Shown here piece by piece: positions 46,689-54,995 of a stretch of DNA of 64,000 bases. Within the stretch, counting starts at the first letter, position 1. Each line of letters starts with the position of its first letter. The notes beneath the pieces were generated by a model. That model had not been told where the DNA came from, did no database searches, and was given only the letters and a program-made list of their open reading frames with translations. This stretch comes from Granulicella sp. L56. Its GTDB lineage: Bacteria; Acidobacteriota; Terriglobia; Terriglobales; Acidobacteriaceae. The stretch covers positions 372,001 through 436,000 of the forward strand of contig NZ_LMUS01000001.1 in assembly GCF_009765835.1 (NCBI RefSeq), read 5' to 3'. Position numbers and translations under genes: made by a program.

Positions 46689-48095
46689 ATGAGCGATCTA
46701 GTCCTGCAACCCGCCGTCGATCTGCTGGCAATGATCTCCGCCCGCAAGCTCTCTCCCCTCGAACTCGCCGAGGAACACATCCTTCAGATCAAGCGGCTGA
46801 ACCCGCAACTCAACGCCCTCATCGACTTCGACGAGCAGCGAGTTCGTTCCCAGGCCATCGCTCTCGAAAAAGCCGCGCCAACCGGCCCGCTTCACGGCCT
46901 TCCCATGACGATCAAGGCCTGCATTGCCGTAGCCGGTCATCGTTGTGAGACAGGAAGCATATTCAACAAGGGACACATTCCCCGCGAAGACGCCATCATC
47001 GTCGAGCGCAGTAAGCAAGCAGGCGCAGTCATTCTCGGCACCACAAACTGCCCCGAATTCCTGATGGCCTACGAGACCGACAATCTCCTCTATGGCCGCA
47101 CTTCAAACCCGTGGGATCTCACTCGCACCGCCGGAGGCTCAAGCGGTGGCGAATCCGCAGCCATCGCCGCTGGCCTCTCTGCCTGTGGCTTCGGCAGTGA
47201 CGGCGGCGGCTCAGTACGTGAGCCTGCGCACTTCACCGGCATCTGCGCACTCAAGCCAACTCCCGGCAGAATTCCGGCAGTCGGCCATCTACCACCGTGC
47301 GTCGGCCCGTTCTCGCTTTTAGGAGCCATCGGCCCCATGGCGCGAACCATCGCCGACGTATCTTTACTCTTCAACATCCTCTCGGGCCATGACGATGCCG
47401 ATCCCACCGGCGCTCTCCTGCCTCTCCAGCGCTACACCACAGAAGAACTGCGACGAATCCCCATAGGCTTCTTCGAAGATGACAACATCACGCCCGTAAC
47501 GCCAGAGACACGGCAGGCCATACAGGATGCAGTCCGTTCGCTGCGCAGCCAGGGTTTCCGCGTCGAACCCTTTCGCCCCCGCGCACTCGAACAAGCACGC
47601 AAACTCTGGTGGAAGTATTTCGTGCGTTGCGGAGCCATGCTGCTCAACCCCATCTTTGCAGGCAAAGAATCGCGCCTCAGCCCAACCTTTCAGGACTTCC
47701 TTACTATCGCCCGCCAGGATCCGCCGCTCAGCGGCGACGAACTACTCTCTGCATGGGCAGAGTGTGATGTCATAAGGGCCGCACTGCTTGAAGAGATGCG
47801 CGAATTCCCCATCCTGCTCATGCCAGTCTGTTCCGTCCCCGCCTTTCGTCACGGCGAGCGGGAATGGAACATCGACGGCCAGCAGGTCGCCTATCTTGAC
47901 GCGATGCGCTACACCCAATGGTTCAACCTGCTCGGCGCACCCGCCGCTGTAGTGCCAGTTGGACGCTCGCCGGAAGGTCTGCCCATCGGCATCCAGATCG
48001 CAGGCCGACCTTATCAGGATGAAGCCGTGCTCGGCGTCGCTGCAGCTATCGAACACGACTTCGGCTACCAGCCCCCACCGATGGCACTCTCCTAA
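46689..48095 (+). CDS. Amidase (amidase-signature family)
   Basis: 468 aa from the ATG at 46689. The Ser-cisSer-Lys triad is Lys76 (MTIKACIAV), Ser151 (AGGSSGGE) and Ser175 (DGGGSVREPA). Related to GatA and to broad amidases; no gatB/gatC nearby, so it is probably not the transamidosome subunit. It lies 4 bp after the aminotransferase and is likely in the same operon, which raises the possibility that it acts on an amide or N-acyl group of the sugar pathway; that is inference. Stop interlocks with that of rpsA. Confidence 0.86.
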   Translation: MSDLVLQPAVDLLAMISARKLSPLELAEEHILQIKRLNPQLNALIDFDEQRVRSQAIALEKAAPTGPLHGLPMTIKACIAVAGHRCETGSIFNKGHIPREDAIIVERSKQAGAVILGTTNCPEFLMAYETDNLLYGRTSNPWDLTRTAGGSSGGESAAIAAGLSACGFGSDGGGSVREPAHFTGICALKPTPGRIPAVGHLPPCVGPFSLLGAIGPMARTIADVSLLFNILSGHDDADPTGALLPLQRYTTEELRRIPIGFFEDDNITPVTPETRQAIQDAVRSLRSQGFRVEPFRPRALEQARKLWWKYFVRCGAMLLNPIFAGKESRLSPTFQDFLTIARQDPPLSGDELLSAWAECDVIRAALLEEMREFPILLMPVCSVPAFRHGEREWNIDGQQVAYLDAMRYTQWFNLLGAPAAVVPVGRSPEGLPIGIQIAGRPYQDEAVLGVAAAIEHDFGYQPPPMALS

Positions 48096-49774
48096 ACTAA
48101 CTGCACCTCAATCGTCTTTGCATCCAGATCGAGCTTCGTAATTTTGAAGCTGCGAATCTGCCCCGCGCGGACTTCGTCTGTCTTGGCCGCGCTCACAGGC
48201 CCGCTCTTCCAGCGCTCTTTCAACATCGAGCTGAACGCCGAAAGGTCCACCTGCCCCGCAGCCGCAGGCTGTTCTTCTTTTGTAGCCGCCGCAACCATCC
48301 TGCACCTGCTGCGAATCCCTTCGCCTAGTTCTACTGTCGCATTGTCGCCGGATACTTCAATCAGCCGTCCCGTCACCACATCGCCTTCTTTATGCTCGGC
48401 GATGTATTCATCAAGACCAGTCGGCACAAGCTGCTTCATGCTCAGTTTGATCTGCCGCTTCTCCTTGTCGATATCGAGCACCTTGGCCTTCACCACCTGG
48501 CCCACGCGCAGCACATCCTGCGGACGCTCCACACGCTTCTCTGCGCTGATCTCGCTGACATGAATCATGCCCTCGACACCCTCGACAAGCTGCACGAACG
48601 CGCCAAACTTGGTGAGGCTGGCGACCGGCCCTTCCACTGTCGAGCCAACTGCAAACTTCTCCTGCGCCTCAGCCCACGGATCGCCCAGCGTCTGCTTCAG
48701 CCCCAGCGACATGCGCCGCTCAGCCACATTGACGCCAAGAATCATCACTTCGACGGTTTCGCCCGGCTTCAGCATATCGCTCGGCTTGTGAACCTTCTTC
48801 GCCCACGACATCTCGGACAGATGAACCATCCCCTCAATCCCCGGCTCCAGTTCGACAAAGGCGCCAAAGTCCGTCGCGCGCGTTACCGTGCCGCGAACAC
48901 GCTCTCCCGTCACATACTTCCCTTCCACCGCGTCCCACGGATGCGGCAGAAGCTGCTTCATGCCCAACGAGATCTTCTTGCTCGCTGCATCAATCTTCAA
49001 AACCTTCACTTCAACCTGCTGCCCTGCAGAAAGCACATCGGCAGGCTTATTCACACGTCCCCATGCGATATCGCTAATGTGCAACAGCCCATCCACACCG
49101 CCGATATCGACAAACGCGCCATAATCCGCAAGGCTGCGCACCGTCCCCAGCGCGGTATCGCCTTCCTTGATCTCGGCATACCGACGCTCCTTGGTCGAGC
49201 GCTCTTCCTCTTCAGCAACCGAGCGATGATCCACCACCACATCTTCTTCGGCCACATCCAGCTTGATGATGCGGCAGGTAATCTCCTGCCCTACCAGCTT
49301 CTCCATCTCGGCTGCATCACGCGCTCCACTGCGCGACCCCGGCATGAACGCCCGGGACCCAACATCCACGGACAGTCCACCCTTCACAACCGCAGTCACC
49401 GTCCCCACGATGATCGCCTTGTCGGCAAACGCCTTCTCGAGCGCGGTCCAGTCCTTTGGACGTTCCACTCGCTGCCGCGAAAGCTCGTAGTAACCCTCGG
49501 CATCGCGCCCCTTCACCGTTACCAGCAGCTTCGTGCCTACCTCGACCGTCTCATTGGCGTTCTGAAATAAGGTCAGCGGCAAAATGCCTTCGGTCTTAAA
49601 TCCGATATCGACAAACACGGACTCAGCCGAGACGACAATCACTGTCCCTTCAAGCTGCCTGCCATCCTCGCCCACCCGATGCGAGTGGCTTTGCTCATAC
49701 TGCGAAAGGATCTTGTCGAATGATTCGTTGTTTTCGAGGGTTGAATCGGTTGCCGAAATATCTGGATTGGACAT
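48092..49774 (-). CDS. rpsA: 30S ribosomal protein S1
   Basis: 560 aa with six S1 OB-fold domains (about 40-100, 118-185, 205-275, 292-360, 378-447 and a divergent sixth at 465-560 interrupted by an Ala/Gln-rich stretch). Domains 3-5 carry the clearest RNA-binding pattern (YGAFVDIGGVDGLLHISDI, FGAFVELEPGIEGMVHLSEM). It binds mRNA and helps ribosomes initiate. No good Shine-Dalgarno sequence precedes the ATG, as is also known for rpsA of E. coli, where S1 regulates its own mRNA. Confidence 0.95.
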   Translation of the reverse strand: MSNPDISATDSTLENNESFDKILSQYEQSHSHRVGEDGRQLEGTVIVVSAESVFVDIGFKTEGILPLTLFQNANETVEVGTKLLVTVKGRDAEGYYELSRQRVERPKDWTALEKAFADKAIIVGTVTAVVKGGLSVDVGSRAFMPGSRSGARDAAEMEKLVGQEITCRIIKLDVAEEDVVVDHRSVAEEEERSTKERRYAEIKEGDTALGTVRSLADYGAFVDIGGVDGLLHISDIAWGRVNKPADVLSAGQQVEVKVLKIDAASKKISLGMKQLLPHPWDAVEGKYVTGERVRGTVTRATDFGAFVELEPGIEGMVHLSEMSWAKKVHKPSDMLKPGETVEVMILGVNVAERRMSLGLKQTLGDPWAEAQEKFAVGSTVEGPVASLTKFGAFVQLVEGVEGMIHVSEISAEKRVERPQDVLRVGQVVKAKVLDIDKEKRQIKLSMKQLVPTGLDEYIAEHKEGDVVTGRLIEVSGDNATVELGEGIRSRCRMVAAATKEEQPAAAGQVDLSAFSSMLKERWKSGPVSAAKTDEVRAGQIRSFKITKLDLDAKTIEVQLV

Positions 49775-49848
49775 GAAAAGTTACAGCCTCGCTATCACTG
49801 TGATTGCGGCTAGGATACCATCGCGTCCGCTTATCGCGCGGCCACCGC

Positions 49849-50481
49849 TCACTCAGCAGAAGGCTTGCTGACCGCTGGCGCACCAGCCGGAGGCATTCCA
49901 AACAGCCGCCGCAGAGGCCGCTGGATCGCTCGCAAAAGCGCCCGAGCAGCCAGCACCGCCGCTACCAACAGAACCACGGCAATCGAGGCAGCCACCACCG
50001 GATGATGCGTCGCAAACCAGGTCAGCCCCACAGCAACAACATCTTCCGTACTGCTCAATGCAATATTCGACACCGGCTCAGGGCTGGGCGTCACCACCGC
50101 CCGCAGTGCCGTCTTCGAACTATGGGTAGCCAGTGCAACCGCCGCACCTAACCCAGTAGCGACGATCTGCATCTGCGGCGAAAGCTGCGCACTCGCATGG
50201 TAGGCAACCAACGCAGCAATCGGCACACGGACAGCGGTGTGCAGCACATTCCAGAAGACATCGAAGCCTGGAATCTTGTCCGCGACAAACTCAACGGCAA
50301 ACATGACCCCACAGACGACCAGAACCCACGTATGCCCCAGCGAATCCAGCCCCGCAGGCAGCGCAACCCACTGCGTTCGCGCCAATATTCCCAGCGTCAG
50401 CACTGTGGCATAGATATTCAGTCCAGCCGCGAAGCTGGCAGCGATCACGAGCGCGGTAATATTGGCAGGCGAGAAGTCCAT
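49849..50481 (-). CDS. DUF4126 membrane protein
   Basis: 210 aa, about five or six membrane helices, with AAGLNIYATVLTLGILAR at the start and ATHSSKTALRAVVTPSPEPVSN in the middle, both typical of DUF4126 proteins. Start at the ATG at 50481; a GTG two codons upstream is possible. It lies 74 bp upstream of rpsA on the same strand. Function unknown. Confidence 0.78.
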   Translation of the reverse strand: MDFSPANITALVIAASFAAGLNIYATVLTLGILARTQWVALPAGLDSLGHTWVLVVCGVMFAVEFVADKIPGFDVFWNVLHTAVRVPIAALVAYHASAQLSPQMQIVATGLGAAVALATHSSKTALRAVVTPSPEPVSNIALSSTEDVVAVGLTWFATHHPVVAASIAVVLLVAAVLAARALLRAIQRPLRRLFGMPPAGAPAVSKPSAE

Positions 50482-50575
50482 GTGCACGGAATTCTATACC
50501 CCTTCAATCATCGCTCGTCGGGTATATATTGACTTCCAGAGCGCGATTCCACCGAATAATAATGAGACCGCCTGC

Positions 50576-51040
50576 ATGAAGACCAATCCAACTCTGGACG
50601 AGCGAGCCAGTCACTGCTTCGGCTGCGGTCCCGCCAATCCGCAAGGGCTGCACCTCAGCTTCGAGATCGACACCACCCATCCGGAAATCCCCACCGCAAC
50701 TGCGCACATCCAGTTGACGCAAATGCATGAAGGCCCACCCGGCCACATCCACGGAGGCATCGTAGCCACCCTGCTCGACGAGGCCATGAGCAAGCTCAAC
50801 CGCCCGCTCAACGTTCTCGCCATGACCCGCCACATGGAGGTCGACTACCTACGCCCCGCATCCCTCCACCAGCCATTGACGCTCATCAGCCGTCATCTTC
50901 GCCGCGAAGGACGCAAGCTCTTCCATCAGGCCGAACTCCAGCACCCCGACGGAACCGTCCTCGCTCGCGGCAAAGGCCTCTTCGTCGTCATCGATGAGAA
51001 GTTGCTCGCCCGTGCTGGCCTCACCCAGCCGCAAGTCTAA
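50576..51040 (+). CDS. Hotdog-fold thioesterase (PaaI family)
   Basis: 154 aa. HIHGGIVATLLDEAM near residue 60 is the hotdog catalytic helix of PaaI-type acyl-CoA thioesterases. An N-terminal HCFGCGPANPQGLHL segment with two cysteines is common in this subgroup. Start at the ATG at 50576; the upstream frame to 50462 is not supported. The stop codon interlocks with that of the convergent glycosyltransferase. Confidence 0.85.
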   Translation: MKTNPTLDERASHCFGCGPANPQGLHLSFEIDTTHPEIPTATAHIQLTQMHEGPPGHIHGGIVATLLDEAMSKLNRPLNVLAMTRHMEVDYLRPASLHQPLTLISRHLRREGRKLFHQAELQHPDGTVLARGKGLFVVIDEKLLARAGLTQPQV

Positions 51041-51759
51041 GCCTCAAGCTCTTCCCAGTACCCCTGGTCCTCTAAGAAATATCCCTCATCCCAGCTATGC
51101 AGTGCAGTCTTGAAGAACATCCAGACCATCCGTGCATGACCCAGCTTCTTGAAGCGCCGATTGGTGGTCAGCACTTTGCCTCGCACGATGCGAAACCGTT
51201 GCCGCTCCACGCCTTTCGACAAGAGATAATCCTCCGCAAAAAGCGCCCGTTCATTGAACCCACCCAGCCCCCAGAACGCCTCGCGGTCGAACAACATAAA
51301 CATCCCCGTCGCAAACGGGCTCACAAACGAGCTCGCACGCTGCACCAGATTACTGCCTGCATACAGCGCATCGTCAAAGAAGCCGCCATGCCTGCACGCA
51401 ATATTCGTCGTAGCCAGATGCAGATCGCCTCGCTGCATCTTCCCCAGTGCCCGCCGCAGCAGCGTCGGCTCCGGCAGCTCCACATCGGCGTCTAGAAACA
51501 GCACAAACCGGGTCGTCGCCAATCGCGCCCCCGCATTCCGTCCCACCGAAGGCAGCCCCCCTCGAATCACTTCAACCTTAAGCCGATCACAGAAGCTCAG
51601 CGCCACCTCCACCGTGCCATCGGTCGACCCGGCATCGGCGACAATCACCCTTGCCTGCGCCATGCCCTCATAGTCCTGCTTACAAAGAGATTTCAGCAGT
51701 TTCGGCAGCATCTTCACTTCGTTCTTCGCCGGAATCACAATCGTCAGTTCCGCTTCCAT
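51037..51759 (-). CDS. Family 2 glycosyltransferase
   Basis: 240 aa from the ATG at 51759 with GGAGGG upstream; the frame to 51822 is less likely. GT-A fold: TIVIPAKNE at the start, DAGSTDGT (42-49) and the metal-binding DAD (90-92), then a Gly-Gly-Phe-Asn-Glu-Arg acceptor-site segment. The acceptor and sugar donor are unknown. It is a monocistronic gene. Confidence 0.86.
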   Translation of the reverse strand: MEAELTIVIPAKNEVKMLPKLLKSLCKQDYEGMAQARVIVADAGSTDGTVEVALSFCDRLKVEVIRGGLPSVGRNAGARLATTRFVLFLDADVELPEPTLLRRALGKMQRGDLHLATTNIACRHGGFFDDALYAGSNLVQRASSFVSPFATGMFMLFDREAFWGLGGFNERALFAEDYLLSKGVERQRFRIVRGKVLTTNRRFKKLGHARMVWMFFKTALHSWDEGYFLEDQGYWEELEA

Positions 51760-51961
51760 TTGCCCTCCATACGCTGGCAACACCTGACTCTCTACGTAGT
51801 TTGACGAGCTAACCCAACACACCGCATAAACACTTCTTGAATTTTCAGCAAATCTCTCGCCGCCGGTCTCAGCTCCGTCAATAGTCGATAGAGGGTCAGT
51901 TTGAACTTCGAGGCAACTAAAATTACTTATACCCCCTTTTTTCGTGAAGTATGTTTAGACT

Positions 51962-52417
51962 TTGATCGTGGATAGCAACGGCAAGAAACTAACCTTCGCG
52001 ACGAAAATGCTGAGAAGTCTGTGCGTGGGGTATGTTGTTCTTTTTGATAGTTGGTTGGCACTTAGCTGCGCGGCAATGAGTTGGGAAAGCTTTTACCCTC
52101 GCTACCGCTTGCCACAGGTCGTTTCTGGCCTTAAGTCTGCCGCGCTGGCATTGGCGCTCTTAGCTGTTGCCCTCGGGGTGACATTCGGTCACCGCTGGGC
52201 GCGTTGGGCTTCGATTGCGATTGGCGCCCTGGGTGTATGTTTCTCAGTGTTCTTGTTCTGGGACGGATACTTGAGGATTAAATCTACATACAGCGGAGAA
52301 GAGAGCTCAGAGGTATTTGGAGCCCTCGTCTTTGTTGTGACCTCTCTTTGCGTCCTCGCTGCAATGTCCGTGCCTACCGCCAAAAGTTACTTTGATGCCA
52401 AGGCGCATAGACAGTAG
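51962..52417 (+). CDS. Small integral membrane protein, unknown
   Basis: About 151 aa with four predicted membrane helices (about 19-40, 55-76, 82-103 and 120-140). The start is uncertain: TTG at 51962, GTG at 51968 or ATG at 52007. The gene and the flanks (51830-52480) are visibly richer in A/T than their neighbours, which hints at later acquisition. No family recognised. Confidence 0.55.
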   Translation: MIVDSNGKKLTFATKMLRSLCVGYVVLFDSWLALSCAAMSWESFYPRYRLPQVVSGLKSAALALALLAVALGVTFGHRWARWASIAIGALGVCFSVFLFWDGYLRIKSTYSGEESSEVFGALVFVVTSLCVLAAMSVPTAKSYFDAKAHRQ

Positions 52418-52619
52418 GAGTAACCCGAGGCTAACCAATCGCTTGGTCCAACTTCCTGAAAAGTCGGCTTTTCGGAAACTTCAGCCATTCCCTCCAACTG
52501 ACCTACTACCCAATAGCCCAGCGCCTACATCCCTCGCCCCAAAACTGGTAAACTTAACTTTCCCGCGAACAGCCTGAATCACCCCCTCAGCGCGCATCTC
52601 GCGGCAAGGAGATATCGTC

Positions 52620-53573
52620 ATGGCAGACCACACCACCAACGGCAACTTCGCCTCATCCTCCCTCCGCCTCAAGACCGGCCTGGCCGAGATGCTTAAAGGT
52701 GGCGTCATCATGGACGTCATGAACGTCGAGCAGGCCCGCATCGCCGAAGAGGCCGGAGCCATCTCCGTCATGGCGCTCGAGCGCGTCCCCGCCATGATCC
52801 GCGCCGAAGGCGGCGTCGCCCGCATGGCCAACCCCAAGCTCATCAAGGAGATCGTCGCCACCGTCTCCATCCCCGTCATGGCCAAGGCCCGCATCGGCCA
52901 CTTCGCCGAAGCCCAGGTGCTCCAGACCCTGGGCGTCGACTTCATCGACGAGTCCGAGGTCCTCACCCCGGCCGACGAGGTCTACCACATCGACAAGCAC
53001 GCCTTCACCACCCCCTTCGTCTGCGGAGCCCGCAATCTCGGTGAAGCCCTCCGCCGCATCGCCGAAGGCGCAGCCATGATCCGCACCAAGGGCGAGCCCG
53101 GCACCGGCGATGTCGTTCACGCCGTCCAGCACATGCGCCAGATCGTCCGCGAAATCAAGGCCCTCACCGTCCTCGATGACTCCGAGCTCTACAACGCCGC
53201 CAAGGTCCACGGCGCACCTTACGAGCTCGTCCGCATGGTCGCCAAAGCCGGCAAGCTCCCCGTCCCCAACTTCTCCGCCGGCGGCATCGCCACCCCCGCC
53301 GACGCCGCTCTCATGATGCAGCTTGGAGCAGAATCCATCTTCGTCGGCTCCGGCATCTTCATGAAGGAGCGCGCCACTCCCCTCGACGTCGAAAACGACC
53401 CGAAGGAGCGCGCCGAAGCCGTCTCCCGCGCCAAAGCCATCGTTATCGCCACCACCCACTTCAACGATCCAAAGATCGTGGCCGAAGCCAGCGAAGCCGT
53501 TATTGGCTCCATGAAAGGCCTCGCCGCAGCAGCCATCGAAGAGCGCGACCTGATGCAAACTCGCGGCTGGTAA
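52620..53573 (+). CDS. pdxS: Pyridoxal 5'-phosphate synthase, PdxS subunit
   Basis: 317-aa TIM-barrel synthase that makes PLP from ribose-5-phosphate, glyceraldehyde-3-phosphate and ammonia. GGVIMDVMN with Asp32, and the substrate-binding Lys89 in [11 protein letters not shown], match Bacillus PdxS; the second lysine is in [11 protein letters not shown]. The ATG follows GGAGATATCGTC. A strong intrinsic terminator follows. PdxT, which supplies ammonia, is 1.4 kb downstream, not adjacent. Confidence 0.97.
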   Translation: MADHTTNGNFASSSLRLKTGLAEMLKGGVIMDVMNVEQARIAEEAGAISVMALERVPAMIRAEGGVARMANPKLIKEIVATVSIPVMAKARIGHFAEAQVLQTLGVDFIDESEVLTPADEVYHIDKHAFTTPFVCGARNLGEALRRIAEGAAMIRTKGEPGTGDVVHAVQHMRQIVREIKALTVLDDSELYNAAKVHGAPYELVRMVAKAGKLPVPNFSAGGIATPADAALMMQLGAESIFVGSGIFMKERATPLDVENDPKERAEAVSRAKAIVIATTHFNDPKIVAEASEAVIGSMKGLAAAAIEERDLMQTRGW

Positions 53574-53600
53574 AGCCCTGAGCGTGGAGTTTGTTTTCCT

Positions 53601-53641
53601 TTTTTGTCATTCCGCAGCGAAGCGGAGGAATCTGCTGTTTT
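53601..53641 (-). repeat. Short dispersed repeat, family B, copy 2
   Basis: On the minus strand this reads GCAGATTCC, a hairpin core (CCGC/GCGG), then GGAATGACAAA, the same ends as the copy at 5479-5510. It lies between pdxS and its terminator. Confidence 0.55.
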
Positions 53642-53687
53642 GGGGCGGCCATACACCATCAGACACACCGCTCTGGCGGAAGAACCT

Positions 53688-53722
53688 AAAGCGGTCACGA
53701 TTCTGAATCGTGGCCGCTTTTT
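53688..53722 (+). terminator. Intrinsic terminator of pdxS
   Basis: 14-bp stem (AAAGCGG-T-CACGAT / ATCGTG-G-CCGCTTT, with one U-G pair), 5-nt loop, ending in TTTTT. Located 115 bp after the pdxS stop, it makes an upstream start for the next gene unlikely. Confidence 0.85.
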
Positions 53723-53777
53723 CTGCGTCTTATTTCCAGAGCGCGAGTCGACCGCTTCAGGAAGAAGGCCACCAGCA

Positions 53778-54401
53778 ATGGCCCACCAGTTCTCCTCCCT
53801 TACCTTTACCGACGATGTTGCCGAAGTTCAACGTGAGATGGGCAGCCGCCCCTCAAACGAAAAGCTAACCGAGCGCGGCCCCACAAACGACACCCTCGGC
53901 CCTTACGAGCGCGCCTTCATCGCCGCCCGCGATGGCTTTTACCTCTCCACCGTCGGCTCTACCGGCTGGCCCTATATCCAATTCCGGGGAGGCCCCATCG
54001 GCTTCGTCAATGTTCGCGATGAGCACACGCTGGCCTACGCAGACGTAACCGGCAATCGCCAGTACATCACGACCGGCAACCTCCGCGGCAACCAACGCGC
54101 CGCACTCTTCTTCATGGATTATCCTCACCAGACCCGTCTCAAGCTTCTGGCCAATGTAGAGACGATCCCGTGGAATAAAGCCCCCGACTGGAAGACTGAG
54201 CTGATGCTCCCCGAACGCGGCCGCCCCGAACGCCTGATCCTGCTTCACGTCGCCGCCTTCGACTGGAACTGCCCGCAACACATCCCCCAACGCTGGACCA
54301 TCGAAGAGCTGAAGCAAACTACATTCTTCGAACGCATCGAGTCTCTGGAGCAAGAGGTACGTTCTCTCAAAGCAGCCCTCACAGAAGCGCAAAAGCCTTA
54401 A
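53778..54401 (+). CDS. Pyridoxamine 5'-phosphate oxidase-fold protein
   Basis: 207 aa from the ATG at 53778; the open frame to 53604 runs through the pdxS terminator and was not used. The split-barrel flavin-binding region spans about 55-150 (FYLSTVGSTGWPYIQFRGGPIGF; GNLRGNQRAALFFMDYP). It lacks the full PdxH C-terminal signature, so it is a PNPOx-related FMN or F420-binding protein, not a proven PdxH. The C-terminus is a coiled-coil-like helix (IESLEQEVRSLKAAL). It lies between pdxS and pdxT. Confidence 0.83.
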   Translation: MAHQFSSLTFTDDVAEVQREMGSRPSNEKLTERGPTNDTLGPYERAFIAARDGFYLSTVGSTGWPYIQFRGGPIGFVNVRDEHTLAYADVTGNRQYITTGNLRGNQRAALFFMDYPHQTRLKLLANVETIPWNKAPDWKTELMLPERGRPERLILLHVAAFDWNCPQHIPQRWTIEELKQTTFFERIESLEQEVRSLKAALTEAQKP

Positions 54402-54432
54402 GGAACCTCTGATCAAGTGCTGGTTTTGAAGG

Positions 54433-54487
54433 GACGCGGCTTCAGCCGCGTCGTAAATCATTCTTATGCAAAGAGGCTTTAGCCTCT
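54433..54487. repeat. Two tandem hairpins between the PNPOx-like and VOC genes
   Basis: Perfect stems GACGCGGC/GCCGCGTC (loop TTCA, 54433-54452) and AGAGGC/GCCTCT (loop TTTA, 54472-54487). They lack a T-tract, so this looks more like a paired-hairpin dispersed element than a terminator. Confidence 0.5.
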
Positions 54488-54573
54488 GAGGGAATCATTG
54501 GGGACTTAATCAGACTTTTCTTAACGTTAGCGGCCATTTAAAATTGACGGTATCCTCAGAAGCAAGGTTCTGC

Positions 54574-54945
54574 ATGCCCCAAATATTTCAGAGCATCACA
54601 CCTATCCTTCCGATCCACGACCTCCAGCGTGCCATGGACTTCTACCGGCTCCTCGGCTTCTCTTGCACGCGTTATCAGGAGGGAAATTTCTATGCCTTCC
54701 TTAGCCGCGATGACCTCGACATTCATCTCCGCAAAGCCCCCGACCTCATCGAGAGCCATAATCCCTGCGGCGTCTATTTCTATCTCGCCGCAGATACCGC
54801 TGCCGCTCTCGAAGCCGAGTTCCGCGCGGCTGGCGTCACAATTCTCTCCCCGCTCGAACCTCGTGAGTGGAAGATGAACGAGTTCATGCTCAGCGATCCC
54901 GACGGCAATCTTTTGCGCTTCGGCGAAGAACTTCCCGAAGCTTAG
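54574..54945 (+). CDS. VOC-superfamily (glyoxalase/bleomycin-resistance-like) protein
   Basis: 123 aa from the ATG at 54574 with AAGG upstream. The beta-alpha-beta pattern ITPILPIHDLQRAMDFYRLLGF and the C-terminal NEFMLSDPDGNLLRFGEE are typical of the vicinal oxygen chelate fold. It most resembles bleomycin-resistance-like binding proteins. No substrate can be assigned. It lies 50 bp upstream of pdxT. Confidence 0.85.
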   Translation: MPQIFQSITPILPIHDLQRAMDFYRLLGFSCTRYQEGNFYAFLSRDDLDIHLRKAPDLIESHNPCGVYFYLAADTAAALEAEFRAAGVTILSPLEPREWKMNEFMLSDPDGNLLRFGEELPEA

Positions 54946-54995
54946 TGCAGTCACCAGCCGCATCGGTTCAACTTCACTACAATCAAATAAACAGC

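Noticed and set aside
52653..53558. 301-codon minus-strand Gly/Asp-rich frame
   Set aside because: Antisense of pdxS; the Gly/Asp bias arises from C-ending codons of pdxS.
53604..53777. N-terminal extension of the PNPOx-like gene
   Set aside because: It runs through the pdxS terminator and repeat B; the family start is at 53778.
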